From: Schaedlerella arabinosiphila
GTDB lineage: Bacteria; Bacillota; Clostridia; Lachnospirales; Lachnospiraceae
NCBI RefSeq assembly: GCF_003885045.1
Contig: NZ_RHJS01000002.1
Location: forward strand, 2,914,001-2,978,000
Length of the DNA stretch: 64,000 nucleotides
Direction: 5' to 3'
Part shown: positions 8,729 to 18,340 of the stretch, piece after piece
Layout of the letters: each line of letters begins with the position of its first letter
Position numbering within the stretch: position 1 is the stretch's first letter
The notes under the pieces: generated by a model
Told to the model about the DNA's origin: nothing
Databases searched by the model: none
The model's input: the letters and a program-made list of their open reading frames with translations, nothing else
Translations under genes and position numbers: made by a program

Positions 8729-10093
8729 TTACGACTCCTGCACCTTCAGCTCCTGGATAAAGAATCCGTCCTGGATGGTGGTCAGCGGCAGAATCCGGTC
8801 GTACCGTTCCAGGATTTTTTTATAATTGGCCAGGCCGATCCCCCGGTTCTCCCCCTTCGTGGAATATCCAAGTGTCCCTATCTTGTGGAAATCCACACTG
8901 GAATGCATTGTATTTTTCACACGGAACGTCGTACAGCCGCTCTGGCTGCTGATCATCACATGGATCTTACCGTCCTTTTTTCCGCGCACCTCTTCCATGG
9001 CGTTGTCCAGCAGAATCCCCAGGCAGCGGCACAGATCCGTGCTGCGCAGCCCGGTCTTTTCAAAGGGCTTTAAAACCTCCAGCTCGCAGTGGATTTCCTC
9101 CTCCTGCATGACCTTGAGCTTCTCCAGAAAGAGGCCCTTCACCTCGGCCACGCGGATATTGGCAAGCTGGTTCATGATGCGGATCTGGCTGCCCACCTGC
9201 ATGTCAAAATCCGACGTCATTTCCTGTATGTAGGACTGGATGGCCTCCAGATCCCCTTCCTTTGCCTGCATGTACATGCCGGACATCATATTTTTAAAAT
9301 CATGCCGAAACCGGCACACCTCCCTCTGAAGCCCTTCCAGATTCTCGATGTAAGCCTCCTGCTGCCGCAGGCTGACATTCTGCTCTTCGATCCGTTTTTT
9401 CTGCTGCTCCCTGAGCCCGTCATATACGAAGATCAGGTAAAGGATCAGAATGAAGAGCATCGTTGACATGGGGTTGTAGTCCTGGAACCTTTCACTTTTT
9501 TCGATCAGTCCCTGCAGCAGCCGGGACGCAATCGGGGAAAATGCCATAAAAACCAGAACCCCGCCCCGAAGCTTTTGGCTCTCCCACTGCCTGTATATTT
9601 TCCCGGCCTTTGTTTTATTCAGAAGAAGGACTACCAGAATAAAAGCCAGAGGCGTCGCAATCCATTCGTAAAACAGATATTCCCTCCGCTCCGCAGGATT
9701 TCCCAGGTCGTAGATCCTGTTCGGAGCGAAAAAGTCCTGGAAGTTCCAGGCCAACAGATACAAAAGATTGTGAAAAGCTGCCGTTGCCATGCAGATTCCA
9801 TACGGTTTTCTGTACATCACACGCAGCACCAGCATATATCCGATGATCTGGATATATTCAATCATTACTCTCCCGATGTGAGGTTCCCAGTAAAATGCCC
9901 CTGTTTTATAGAGAACCGTTGAAAGGAACGAAACCCAGAAAATAAACAGAAACAGGGAAGAGAATATGGTATATTTCTGCTTTTTGGTTTTGTTGGGGAT
10001 CTCCCCCAGAAGCTGAAATGATACGCAGACAAAAAAGAGTGCGGTCTCACTCAAGCTGAGCAGATTGCCGCACATCACCTGAAAAAATGTCAT
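8729..10093 (-). CDS. Orphan GHKL-domain sensor histidine kinase (AgrC-like)
   Basis: Membrane sensor kinase of 454 residues. About six transmembrane segments fill residues 1-220, then a coiled-coil linker (EQQKKRIEEQNVSLRQQEAY) leads to the phosphoacceptor H264 in RFRHDFKNMMSG, and to a C-terminal GHKL ATPase (CRCLGILLDNAMEEV; GIGLANYKKILE). This is the architecture of AgrC and related peptide-sensing kinases. Its usual partner, a LytTR response regulator, is not next to it; the nearest gene is a divergent ABC exporter. GGAGG lies 9 bases before the ATG. Confidence 0.9.
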   Translation of the reverse strand: MTFFQVMCGNLLSLSETALFFVCVSFQLLGEIPNKTKKQKYTIFSSLFLFIFWVSFLSTVLYKTGAFYWEPHIGRVMIEYIQIIGYMLVLRVMYRKPYGICMATAAFHNLLYLLAWNFQDFFAPNRIYDLGNPAERREYLFYEWIATPLAFILVVLLLNKTKAGKIYRQWESQKLRGGVLVFMAFSPIASRLLQGLIEKSERFQDYNPMSTMLFILILYLIFVYDGLREQQKKRIEEQNVSLRQQEAYIENLEGLQREVCRFRHDFKNMMSGMYMQAKEGDLEAIQSYIQEMTSDFDMQVGSQIRIMNQLANIRVAEVKGLFLEKLKVMQEEEIHCELEVLKPFEKTGLRSTDLCRCLGILLDNAMEEVRGKKDGKIHVMISSQSGCTTFRVKNTMHSSVDFHKIGTLGYSTKGENRGIGLANYKKILERYDRILPLTTIQDGFFIQELKVQES

Positions 10094-10465
10094 TTTTCTT
10101 TACCTCCGGCATATGGATTTATCTGTCCATGTTTGTATTATACTAATTTTTCTGCCGTTTATCAACCCGGTCTGAATGCCGAAGGGGCTGCCGGGAAACA
10201 GCCGGTCGCACTTACTGTTCACACGGTGTCGTGCACCTGCTGCACGGCATCCGGCCAATAAAGTATCAATGAGAGCTATCACGTAAACGGTATTCAATCC
10301 TCAAAGATATTTTCTGTTGCTTTTAGCGCATATATCGTATACACTGGTATCAGCCATAGGGATCTGCCCGCGGAAACGGCGCATTGCTGTCTATGGCTTA
10401 ACAAAGCTCAGCCCTTTGCGGAAACAATTCCCGGGGCATCGTAAACTATACATATGGAGGATGTT
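10094..10465. other. Intergenic region between divergent kinase and ABC exporter genes
   Basis: This 372 bp stretch holds no gene that I can support. It must carry the promoters of the flanking divergent genes, but I could not fix a convincing -35/-10 pair. It contains one copy (10238-10257) of a 20-base sequence also present at 58331-58350. Confidence 0.5.
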
Positions 10466-12232
10466 ATGTCAGCGGATCAAAAAGAATATACGACCAAAGA
10501 ATTGATGCAGCGGTTTTATCCCTATTATAAAAACCACACCCGGGTGCTTGCGGCGGACCTGTTCTGTGCATTTCTTACCACGCTCTGCGAGATGGTGCTT
10601 CCCATGATCATCCGGTTTATCACCAATACCGGTATGCAGGATCTGGCGATGCTGAGTGTGGACGTGGTAGGGAAGATGGCCCTGCTCTATCTGGTGCTGC
10701 GGGTCATCGACTGCATGGCCAATTATTATATGGCGGATATGGGGCACGTCATGGGCGCCGCCATCGAGACAGATATGAGAAGGGATGCCTATTCCCATCT
10801 GCAGAAGCTGTCCAATACCTATTACAACAATACGAAGGTGGGGCAGATCATGGGGCGGATCACCAACGACCTGTTTGATGTGACGGAGTTTTCCCACCAC
10901 TGCCCGGAGGAATTTTTCATTGCGGCGGTCAAGGCGGTGATCTCCTTTGTGATCCTCTCCTCCGTGAACCTGCCTCTGACCCTTGCGATCTTTATCATCG
11001 TTCCGGTCATGGCCTATGTGTGCATCAAACTGAACCAGCGCAGCAGAAGGGCCTTCGCCAAACAGCGGGTCCAGATCGGGGAGCTGAACGCTTCCATTGA
11101 GGACAGCCTTCTGGGACAGAAGGTGGTGAAGGCATTTACCAATGAGCCTGTGGAGATTGACAAATTTGAAAAGGGAAATGTAAAATTCTACGATATCAAG
11201 AAGGAAACTTACAAATACATGGCCGCATTCCAGGCTTCCACCCGCGCCTTTGACGGGCTGATGAACCTGATCGTGGTCCTGATGGGCGGCATTTTCCTCG
11301 TCAAGGGATATATCACCGCCGGGGATCTGGTAGCCTATGTGATGTACGTGTCCACGCTGATCGCCACCATCCGCAGGATCATCGAATTTGCGGAGCAGTT
11401 CCAGAGAGGGCTCACCGGCATTGAGCGGTTTCTTCAGATCATGGACGCGGACGTGGAGATCTTTGACGAGCCCGGGGCAAAAGAGATGGGGGTGCCGAAG
11501 GGGGATATTTCTTTTGAGGATGTCTCTTTCGAATATCCGGACGACCACAACACCGTATTCCGGCATCTGAACCTGACCGTGCACGCGGGGGAAAAGCTGG
11601 CCATCGTGGGGCCCTCCGGCGGCGGAAAGACCACCCTCTGCAACCTGCTCCCCCGGTTCTACGACATCACGGATGGGGTGATCCGGATCGACGGGGAGGA
11701 TATCAAGGCATTTACGTTAAAGAGCCTGCGGAAAAATATCGGCATCGTTCAGCAGGATGTGTACCTGTTTTCCGGCACGGTGATGGAAAATATTTTATAC
11801 GGGAATCCGGACGCCTCCAGGGAGGATGCGGTGGAAGCCGCAGAAAAAGCGGGCGCGGATGCATTTATCCGGGAATTGAAGGACGGATATGATACCTATG
11901 TGGGCGAGCGGGGCGTGAAGCTCTCCGGCGGCCAGAAGCAGCGCATCAGCATTGCCCGGGTCTTTTTGAAGAATCCGCCCATCATGATCCTGGATGAGGC
12001 CACCTCGGCGCTGGACAATGAGAGCGAATTTGCGGTGGCGCAGTCGCTGCACCACCTGTCCGAGGGCCGGACGACGATCACCATTGCCCACCGGCTTTCC
12101 AGCATCAAGAACTCGGACCGGATTCTGGTGCTCACCGACCAGGGGATCACGGAGGAAGGGAACCATGAAAGCCTGATGGCGCAGAGAGGGACCTATTATC
12201 AGTTCTATACGATGGCGGAACGGCTGAAGTGA
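10466..12232 (+). CDS. ABC transporter, fused permease and ATP-binding protein
   Basis: Half-transporter exporter of 588 residues of the MsbA/LmrA-like type. Six transmembrane helices fill about residues 1-310. The nucleotide-binding domain has Walker A GPSGGGKTT, signature LSGGQKQRIS, Walker B IMILDEATSALD and the H-loop IAHRLSS. The ATG at 10466 is preceded by TGGAGG with a 5-base spacer; an upstream ATG at 10454 overlaps that ribosome binding site and is rejected. It would work as a homodimer, since no partner gene is adjacent. The substrate is unknown. It is divergent from the orphan GHKL kinase. Confidence 0.94.
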   Translation: MSADQKEYTTKELMQRFYPYYKNHTRVLAADLFCAFLTTLCEMVLPMIIRFITNTGMQDLAMLSVDVVGKMALLYLVLRVIDCMANYYMADMGHVMGAAIETDMRRDAYSHLQKLSNTYYNNTKVGQIMGRITNDLFDVTEFSHHCPEEFFIAAVKAVISFVILSSVNLPLTLAIFIIVPVMAYVCIKLNQRSRRAFAKQRVQIGELNASIEDSLLGQKVVKAFTNEPVEIDKFEKGNVKFYDIKKETYKYMAAFQASTRAFDGLMNLIVVLMGGIFLVKGYITAGDLVAYVMYVSTLIATIRRIIEFAEQFQRGLTGIERFLQIMDADVEIFDEPGAKEMGVPKGDISFEDVSFEYPDDHNTVFRHLNLTVHAGEKLAIVGPSGGGKTTLCNLLPRFYDITDGVIRIDGEDIKAFTLKSLRKNIGIVQQDVYLFSGTVMENILYGNPDASREDAVEAAEKAGADAFIRELKDGYDTYVGERGVKLSGGQKQRISIARVFLKNPPIMILDEATSALDNESEFAVAQSLHHLSEGRTTITIAHRLSSIKNSDRILVLTDQGITEEGNHESLMAQRGTYYQFYTMAERLK

Positions 12233-12326
12233 CAGGGGACGAACGGGGCAGGCAAAATGCCTGCCCTATCTTTGCACCCGCCATACGCCGCGTGCCAGCC
12301 CTTTTTCAGGAATCGCCCGCCGTATC

Positions 12327-14342
12327 CTACCGTGCTTTCAGCCGGAACTTAGACACCAGCTCCCGCAGCATATTTGCCTGGCCGGACAGCTCTTCGCTGG
12401 CCGAGGCGCTCTTCTCCGCCGTCGCCAGGTTGGACTGTACCACACCGGAGATCTGGTCGATCCCGCGGATCACCTCCTCCGTAGCTTCCGCCTGCTTTGC
12501 AGAGTACTCCGCGATTCCTTCGATCAGCTTGTTGACCTCGTCCGCCTGAGCCACCACGGCCATCATGGATGCCGCCGTATCCTCCGCCGCGCTGCTCCCC
12601 TCTTCCACGGCTTCCACAGTTTCTTCAATCAGAACCGTCGTATTCTTGGCCGCCTCAGAGGATTTTCCTGCCAGGTTGCGCACCTCGTCCGCCACCACTG
12701 CAAAGCCTTTTCCCGCCGCGCCGGCACGGGCCGCCTCCACGGCTGCATTTAAGGCCAGGATATTGGTCTGGAACGCGATGTCCTCAATGGTCTTGATGAT
12801 ATTGCGGATCTGGGCCGACTTACCGCTGATCCTCTGGATCGCATCATTCATGTGCTGCATCTTCTCATTACTTTCTAAAATCCTGCTGCCTACATCCTGT
12901 GAGATCTGGCTGGCTTTTCTTGCCCCCTGGGCCGTCTTCTGGATTCCGTCGGACACCTGGCTGATGTGGGCTGCAAGCTGTTCCACCGAATCATTCTGCT
13001 GGACGGAGCCCATGGAAAGGGTCTGCGCCCCTTCGGAAACGTATCCCGAGCCCTCCGCCACCTGCCCGGAGGCCACATGGATCTGCCCAATGGTCTGGTT
13101 CAGGAACCGGGTAATGCTTTCCAGAGATTCCTTGATTTTCGAAAATTCTCCCACATACTCATGGGACAGGGTGATATCCAGATTCCCCCGTGAAATCTCC
13201 TGCAGCTTCTCCGAAATCTCGTTGATATAATCGATATATTCCCGCAGCCGCAGCACGGTTTTTTCGAAATTATCCGCCAGCTCTCCCAGCTCGTCGTTGG
13301 ATGTATGGTGGATCGTCTGTTCCAGCTCCCCGGCCGCGATCCTGGCCGCCACTTTATTGAGCTCTGCCACCGGCCTGCCGATGATCCTTCTCACGAGAAT
13401 GATCACCAGGATGCTGGTAATCAGGACGGCAAGGACCGATACGGTTGACATAATACCGGTCAGCACATTCAGATCCGCAAGCACCTCCGCCTTCGGAACA
13501 TATACGACTGCAGCCCAGTCGCTGTTCGGCACTTTCACAGCCTGAATATAGGTACCGCCGTCGAAAAGGGACAGTCCATAATCTCCGTCTTTGATCTGTT
13601 TTGCGGCATATGCATACATATCTCCGTTAAATTCGCTTAAGAGCCGTCCCGTGATCTCCTTGTCCCGATGGCCGATGATGGTATCCGTGCGGGTGTCTAC
13701 GAGAAATACCCCGCCGGTCTCCTCCAACTGGATCTCTGCCACAATGTCCGAGATCGCGTCCAGATACACATCCGCCGCCGCAACACCGCGGGCCTCTCCG
13801 TCCTTTCCTTTGAGCATTCCCGAAGCCCCTACCACATAGGACTGGCTGTCTTCGTCAAAATATACGTCTCCCAGTATAAAATCTTCCGACTGGATGCCGT
13901 CCTGATACCAGGATTTTTCCAACGAGTTAAAATCCGGTCCGGGCACAAACGTCGCGTGATACAGGGAACCGTCCGTCAGCGCCACATACAGCCCGGCCGG
14001 ATATGCGCTGTTCTGGCCCACGGTATGCCGGATATACTCCTCCATCTCCGGGATATCCATCTCTTCGTATTCTATGGTGTCTCTCTGCATGTCCAGCATG
14101 GTCAGCGTCTTGTTCATCCACGCCGTGGTCTCCTGGGTCACTTTGCCGGTCGTCTCCTGGATCAGTTTTTCACTTTTATCCAGCAGTGTATCGGAAACCC
14201 TGCGGTATACCAGTGTCAGCAGCACCGCGACCATAATCATGATGGTCGCTACGATTGCCCCGACCAGCTTTGCTGCAATTCTCCCGCTGTGCCTCCTGAC
14301 TGCTGCCGGCCGACTGTTCTCCGCTTTTGTTTTTCTCTTCAT
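12327..14342 (-). CDS. Methyl-accepting chemotaxis protein
   Basis: Chemoreceptor of 671 residues. Order: basic cytoplasmic start, transmembrane helix 1 ([20 protein letters not shown]), extracellular Cache-type sensor (about 50-285; it contains motifs such as [13 protein letters not shown]), transmembrane helix 2 ([17 protein letters not shown]), HAMP, then a long signalling coiled coil. The hairpin tip that contacts CheA and CheW is conserved ([20 protein letters not shown]). No flagellar or che gene is seen in the window, so this is a stand-alone receptor gene. Confidence 0.95.
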   Translation of the reverse strand: MKRKTKAENSRPAAVRRHSGRIAAKLVGAIVATIMIMVAVLLTLVYRRVSDTLLDKSEKLIQETTGKVTQETTAWMNKTLTMLDMQRDTIEYEEMDIPEMEEYIRHTVGQNSAYPAGLYVALTDGSLYHATFVPGPDFNSLEKSWYQDGIQSEDFILGDVYFDEDSQSYVVGASGMLKGKDGEARGVAAADVYLDAISDIVAEIQLEETGGVFLVDTRTDTIIGHRDKEITGRLLSEFNGDMYAYAAKQIKDGDYGLSLFDGGTYIQAVKVPNSDWAAVVYVPKAEVLADLNVLTGIMSTVSVLAVLITSILVIILVRRIIGRPVAELNKVAARIAAGELEQTIHHTSNDELGELADNFEKTVLRLREYIDYINEISEKLQEISRGNLDITLSHEYVGEFSKIKESLESITRFLNQTIGQIHVASGQVAEGSGYVSEGAQTLSMGSVQQNDSVEQLAAHISQVSDGIQKTAQGARKASQISQDVGSRILESNEKMQHMNDAIQRISGKSAQIRNIIKTIEDIAFQTNILALNAAVEAARAGAAGKGFAVVADEVRNLAGKSSEAAKNTTVLIEETVEAVEEGSSAAEDTAASMMAVVAQADEVNKLIEGIAEYSAKQAEATEEVIRGIDQISGVVQSNLATAEKSASASEELSGQANMLRELVSKFRLKAR

Positions 14343-14518
14343 AGTCTTTTCTCCTCATAAACACTCACTCTAGCTGATGCCCACGAATACATGAATGATA
14401 TCTGATGCGTTTCCCGTGAACACAATCCTTAGGTAATTATATCTGGTTTAAATTATAACTGATTCCATCGAAAAACACAATGCAGGAGTGGAAAATACAC
14501 TGCTCTTAAACCAACTCG

Positions 14519-14547
14519 TTGACTTTCCGCAGATACATCTCTATAAT
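14519..14547 (+). promoter_or_regulatory. Predicted sigma-A promoter for the phosphatase-rubrerythrin gene
   Basis: TTGACT at 14519-14524 and TATAAT at 14542-14547 with a 17-base spacer. Transcription from here would give a leader of about 170 bases before the ATG at 14727. The rest of 14343-14726 holds no supported gene; a small minus-strand frame (about 14509-14757) overlaps this promoter and is not convincing. Confidence 0.6.
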
Positions 14548-14726
14548 GGAATCACCCGGCAAATCACAGATCTGTTTCCAAGTTCCGCTTACCATTTGTG
14601 AGCAGGATCTTTCGGGAGACATTTCCGGCCGGCGCATCGTCAGAAAATACACGATACGAAAGAAACTGCCAGGGCAGCCCCGGCAGACAGATTCAAAAAA
14701 TAAATAAAAAGCGAGGAAAGAAAAAC

Positions 14727-15986
14727 ATGGATGAAACGAAAATAAAAAAGGTTCCAAAGCGGATTCTCCGGCTTGAGAATGTGCATTCCATCGGCGTGAT
14801 CGGAGATCCGGGATGTGAAGGGCTTGGAACTTACAATATGAAGGTATATGCGGGTTCCCTGGAAGAAAGCGCCAAGGATGATATTACGCTGATAGTGGGC
14901 GACCTGGTTCCTGCCGGGACGGATCACTATTACCAGGTAATCCGGGACATGACGGAAACCCTTGCCGAAAACCCGGTCTACTGTCTCCGCGGGAATCACG
15001 ACACGGGAGAATATACGAACTATTTCGGGGAGAAAAATTACGCGCTGCTGGCGGAGCATTTCGCCGTGGTTGTGCTGGACAACGCCCTGCGCACCTTTGA
15101 GGAGGACGGGCTTACCCTCCTCTCAGAGGTTCTTGCAAGGGAAGACGTGGAGCAGGTCATCATCGCGTTTCACATCCCGGTTCCCAACCATTTTATACAG
15201 AACTGTGTCTCTGAGGAGGAATTTTCCCGTCTGCGCAGAGCTTATGAGCCATGGAAGGAAAAAGTCAAATACCTGCTCTGCGGGCATGTACACTCCCGCT
15301 TCATCGACGTTGTGGACAGCATCCCGCTGATCTGCACCGGAGGCGGCGGAGCCATGATCGAGGATGTGTCCAAAGACATCAAAGCCTGTGACGTAGAACA
15401 CCACATCATTCATTTTTATGAAAAGGACGGGGGTCTGGACTATCGGATCGCCGACCTTTCCGAGGACTGCTATGGACGGGAGAGCGAAAACGGCGTGTTG
15501 AACCAGAATCTGAATGAAACGGTGTCAGGAGAATTAAAGGCGCATTTCCAATACCTGATGTTTGCGGACCGGGCGGACCGCAGGGGTTATCCCCGGATCG
15601 CCAATCTGTTCCGCGCCCTGGCGGCCTCCGAATACCATCACGCCCGGAATTTTTATTCCATCCTGGAACGTCCCGCCGCTTTTATGGAATCCGTCGGAAC
15701 CTTTCTGCCGGGAGAAGAATTTGAATATAAGCATCTGTATCAAATGGTGGCCGCTTATGCGGCGGAGCACCGCAGCCCTCTCACCGAACAGGCTTACAAA
15801 GGCGCGGCGGCCGCGGAAAAGGTGCATGCGGCCCTGTTAGAGCAGGCCAGGGATGTACCGGGCTTCGGAGAAAAGACCGTCTATGTCTGTCCGATCTGCG
15901 GGTATGTCATGACGGAAACGTCTGTTTCGGAGCGCTGCCCGGTATGCGGCGGGCCGAAAAAACAATTTGAGGTATTCGAAAGCTGA
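14727..15986 (+). CDS. Calcineurin-like metallophosphatase fused to rubrerythrin
   Basis: Two-part protein of 419 residues. Residues about 1-240 form a metallophosphoesterase: VGDLVPAG, the LRGNHDTG motif, IIAFHIP and LCGHVHSR supply metal ligands. The first motif reads GVIGDPG, so the usual Asp-x-His is Asp-x-Gly. Residues about 255-419 form a rubrerythrin: a four-helix diiron region (SGELKAHFQYLMFADRA; ASEYHHARNFY; AAEKVHAALLEQ) followed by a rubredoxin-like end with CPICGYVM and CPVCGGPKK. The chosen ATG has GAGGAAAG about 7 bases upstream; the frame is open upstream without support. Rubrerythrins reduce peroxide in anaerobes; what the phosphatase half acts on is unknown. Confidence 0.9.
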   Translation: MDETKIKKVPKRILRLENVHSIGVIGDPGCEGLGTYNMKVYAGSLEESAKDDITLIVGDLVPAGTDHYYQVIRDMTETLAENPVYCLRGNHDTGEYTNYFGEKNYALLAEHFAVVVLDNALRTFEEDGLTLLSEVLAREDVEQVIIAFHIPVPNHFIQNCVSEEEFSRLRRAYEPWKEKVKYLLCGHVHSRFIDVVDSIPLICTGGGGAMIEDVSKDIKACDVEHHIIHFYEKDGGLDYRIADLSEDCYGRESENGVLNQNLNETVSGELKAHFQYLMFADRADRRGYPRIANLFRALAASEYHHARNFYSILERPAAFMESVGTFLPGEEFEYKHLYQMVAAYAAEHRSPLTEQAYKGAAAAEKVHAALLEQARDVPGFGEKTVYVCPICGYVMTETSVSERCPVCGGPKKQFEVFES

Positions 15987-15988
15987 CC

Positions 15989-17008
15989 TCAAAGAATGTT
16001 CGTTTCCTGCTTCACCACGATCCCATCCTCCCGGGCGCGGTACGATGTCAGATAAAGTTCCCCCTCCGCGGGTAAACTGAATGCCTCCCGGGAGACCGTT
16101 TTTTCTCCCGAGGGGCCTTCCTTTTCCGTCTCCACCAGAATATACTCGGCGTCCTCTTCCGCAGCCAGCTCCTGTGGCATGTCCTCCGGCCGGTAGTCCT
16201 CCTCTTTCAGGACGCGGTGCCTGGAGTCCATCTGGCAGACCTTGATCCGTACTGGTCGATCCATAAATGTGTAGCGCACGTTCAGACTGCTTGTTTCAGT
16301 CTTCGTTTTCCCGTTTTCCGTGACCGTCGTCTCTTCGCTGAGGGCGCTGGAAAATTCCAGCCCCTCCGGAGAATCCCCGCTGGCGGAAACCCCGCGTCCC
16401 TGGGACACGTAGAGATTTCCGTCTGCCGTCTGATACACCGGATTGGCATAAAAGGCTGTCGGTTTGTTCCCGTTTCCGGAAACAATATAAATTGTCCCGC
16501 TGATACTGCGCTCCTCCCCGTCGTCCAGCACATTGTAGCGGATATCCAGGTCGGAAATGCCTTCCGTACAGACGTTTCCCCAATAGCTTTCGCCGTTTTC
16601 CATCGTCCACAGCGGGGTCAGCATCTGGATGCCGTCCAGATCCCCGAAGGAAATCTCCCAGAAAGCGGGATCCTCCCCTTTGCTTTTATCAATCTCTGCG
16701 TAAAGTTTTCCACCATGGACGGATCGGATTCCCCGATCTGTGTCCGGCGGGAACCCTTCCGTTCCTTGCGCCGAAAGCAAATCCAGAAATTCCCTGGTGA
16801 TCAGAACCCCGATCATCCGGTCTTCTCTGCTTTCCTCCCCCGCATCCAAAACCGCCAGAGAGCAGCCGCAGAGGGAGAAAATCAGAAACAGACACAGGAT
16901 ACACGCAAAAAACCTGCTGCCGACAGATTTTCCGCCTGCTGTAATCTTCCTGATCTCCATAAATCCCGAAGCTTCACCGGCCCGTAAAATGTACTTTTTA
17001 CTGTTCAT
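15989..17008 (-). CDS. Predicted lipoprotein of unknown function
   Basis: Protein of 339 residues that I do not recognise. The N-terminus has basic residues, a hydrophobic stretch (FFACILCLFLIFSLCGC) and a lipobox-like LCGC, so export and lipid attachment are likely. The mature part is rich in acidic residues and beta-type sequence. The ATG at 17008 overlaps the end of the upstream XRE regulator gene by 11 bp and has AGGAGG very close upstream; a second ATG at 16960 would also keep the signal sequence. It is third in an apparent operon with a membrane protein and a regulator. It is convergent with the phosphatase-rubrerythrin gene, with only 2 bp between. Confidence 0.75.
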   Translation of the reverse strand: MNSKKYILRAGEASGFMEIRKITAGGKSVGSRFFACILCLFLIFSLCGCSLAVLDAGEESREDRMIGVLITREFLDLLSAQGTEGFPPDTDRGIRSVHGGKLYAEIDKSKGEDPAFWEISFGDLDGIQMLTPLWTMENGESYWGNVCTEGISDLDIRYNVLDDGEERSISGTIYIVSGNGNKPTAFYANPVYQTADGNLYVSQGRGVSASGDSPEGLEFSSALSEETTVTENGKTKTETSSLNVRYTFMDRPVRIKVCQMDSRHRVLKEEDYRPEDMPQELAAEEDAEYILVETEKEGPSGEKTVSREAFSLPAEGELYLTSYRAREDGIVVKQETNIL

Positions 17009-17225
17009 CTTCCTCCTCCAGCTTTCCGTCAAATTTTAAAATATCGCCTACGTCGCACCGGAGAAAATAGCAGATCCGGTTGATGGTGTGAAAGCGGACG
17101 CCTTTCGCTTTCCCGCTGCGCAAAACTGACAGATTGGCTTCTGTGATATTGACCAGTCTGCACAGTTCCTTTGACGTCATTCCCCGGTCTTTTAAAACCT
17201 CTTCCAGACAAACCTTGATTCCCAT
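16998..17225 (-). CDS. XRE/Cro-CI-type helix-turn-helix regulator
   Basis: Small DNA-binding protein of 75 residues made of one XRE helix-turn-helix (CLEEVLKDRGMTSKELCRLV, then NITEANLSVLRSGKAKGVRF). It belongs to the YozG-like class, with a short acidic tail (KLEEEDEQ) and no sensor domain. It lies 19 bp downstream of a membrane protein gene and overlaps the start of a lipoprotein gene. It may bind the perfect inverted repeat around the operon promoter at 18246-18285, which would make the operon self-controlled; this is inference. Confidence 0.88.
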   Translation of the reverse strand: MGIKVCLEEVLKDRGMTSKELCRLVNITEANLSVLRSGKAKGVRFHTINRICYFLRCDVGDILKFDGKLEEEDEQ

Positions 17226-17244
17226 AATCTCCGTCCTTCAAATT

Positions 17245-18222
17245 TTATATAATCAGGTCGTGCTCCTTTTTCAGCTTCTGAGCCTCCCGTATGTACCGCG
17301 CTGACAGCAGCGCCGCCAGTACAAACAGGATGGACAAAACCGGCACATGGATCACCAGATCCATCCGGTAAAGTCCGGCGCCGAATAAAACCTGCAGCAC
17401 ATTGAACATCACGTCCGCCCCCGCCGTAATCCCCAACGCCTTCGCGCAGAACCCGGCCAGACGGTCCGCCAGCTCCGCCGCCGCATCCCCCCAGCGGTCT
17501 GCTTTCAAAGCGGCCAGCAGCCTGCCTGCCCAAAAGACGATGCCCAGGTCAAACACATAGGGCAGAACATCGACCAGATAACCGAGTCCGAAAAACAGGC
17601 AGGTCAACCCCACGCTTTGCGCCCCCTGAGCCGCCCCGTCCGCATACAGGCCGCCGCTGACGTTTCCCATATCCCGCAGGGAGTTCAGAAGGCGGTCCAG
17701 GTTCTGTCCGAATATGAGATACACAAAGACCATTTTCAGAAACCCTAAAAGCCCCTGCAGAACCGATTCCAGCGTTTCCGGCCTGGCCCTCCGGCAGACC
17801 GCCAGTACCCGGATCACCAGATAGCCGGACAAGGCGGAATAAAAGGTACAGCCCAGCAGCCATTTTCCCGTTCCCGGAACAGCAGATACAATGAGGCCGG
17901 GATTGACCATATAATAAATCACGGCCAGCAGCAGGACCGAAAGCGCCGGCAGCAGATGATCAACAGCCAGCAGTCTGCCCTGTTTTTTCAGGAGCAGCCA
18001 GGCAAGGCACGGGAGAAGGCCCAGTGTGAGATACAGTACAATTGCCGCCGCATTTCCGGCTGTCCCGGACAGGGACATCTGCCGGAGCACATAGCCGGCC
18101 TGCTCAAACGGAAAGGCTGCAAGGCTGGTGAAGCCTCCGAAAAAGCTTGTCCGCAGGAAGCAGAACACCACGCAGGCGGCAGCTTCTACAGCCAGGATCA
18201 GGGTCATTCCTCTTCTTTTCAT
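17245..18222 (-). CDS. Polytopic membrane protein of unknown function
   Basis: Integral membrane protein of 325 residues with about eight hydrophobic segments (for example MTLILAVEAAACVVFCFL and AIVLYLTLGLLPCLAWLLL). I do not recognise the family. AAGGAGGG lies 3 bases before the ATG. It is first in an operon with an XRE regulator and a lipoprotein; the three together suggest a membrane-linked unit, possibly a sensor or exporter, but nothing in the sequence settles this. Confidence 0.78.
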   Translation of the reverse strand: MKRRGMTLILAVEAAACVVFCFLRTSFFGGFTSLAAFPFEQAGYVLRQMSLSGTAGNAAAIVLYLTLGLLPCLAWLLLKKQGRLLAVDHLLPALSVLLLAVIYYMVNPGLIVSAVPGTGKWLLGCTFYSALSGYLVIRVLAVCRRARPETLESVLQGLLGFLKMVFVYLIFGQNLDRLLNSLRDMGNVSGGLYADGAAQGAQSVGLTCLFFGLGYLVDVLPYVFDLGIVFWAGRLLAALKADRWGDAAAELADRLAGFCAKALGITAGADVMFNVLQVLFGAGLYRMDLVIHVPVLSILFVLAALLSARYIREAQKLKKEHDLII

Positions 18223-18245
18223 AGGCCCTCCTTAATTATTGTTTT

Positions 18246-18292
18246 ACGATAATTTCTTATATTCATCATAGCATAAAATTATCGTTTGTCAA
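18246..18292 (-). promoter_or_regulatory. Promoter with a perfect 10-bp inverted repeat (likely operator)
   Basis: On the minus strand TTGACA (18287-18292) and TATGAT (18265-18270) are 16 bases apart. ACGATAATTT (at 18276-18285, minus strand) and AAATTATCGT (at 18246-18255) are exact reverse complements, and they bracket the -10 element. A repressor binding both arms would block the polymerase; the XRE protein of the same operon is the obvious candidate. Confidence 0.62.
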
Positions 18293-18340
18293 TAATTTTT
18301 TATGGACTTTCTGCGCTGTTGTTGATAATTCGAGAAATTA

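Noticed and set aside
14506..14757. An 83-codon minus-strand frame with a plausible-looking end (EMYLRKVNELV)
   Set aside because: It overlaps a near-consensus plus-strand promoter and the ribosome binding site of the phosphatase-rubrerythrin gene, and has no ribosome binding site of its own.
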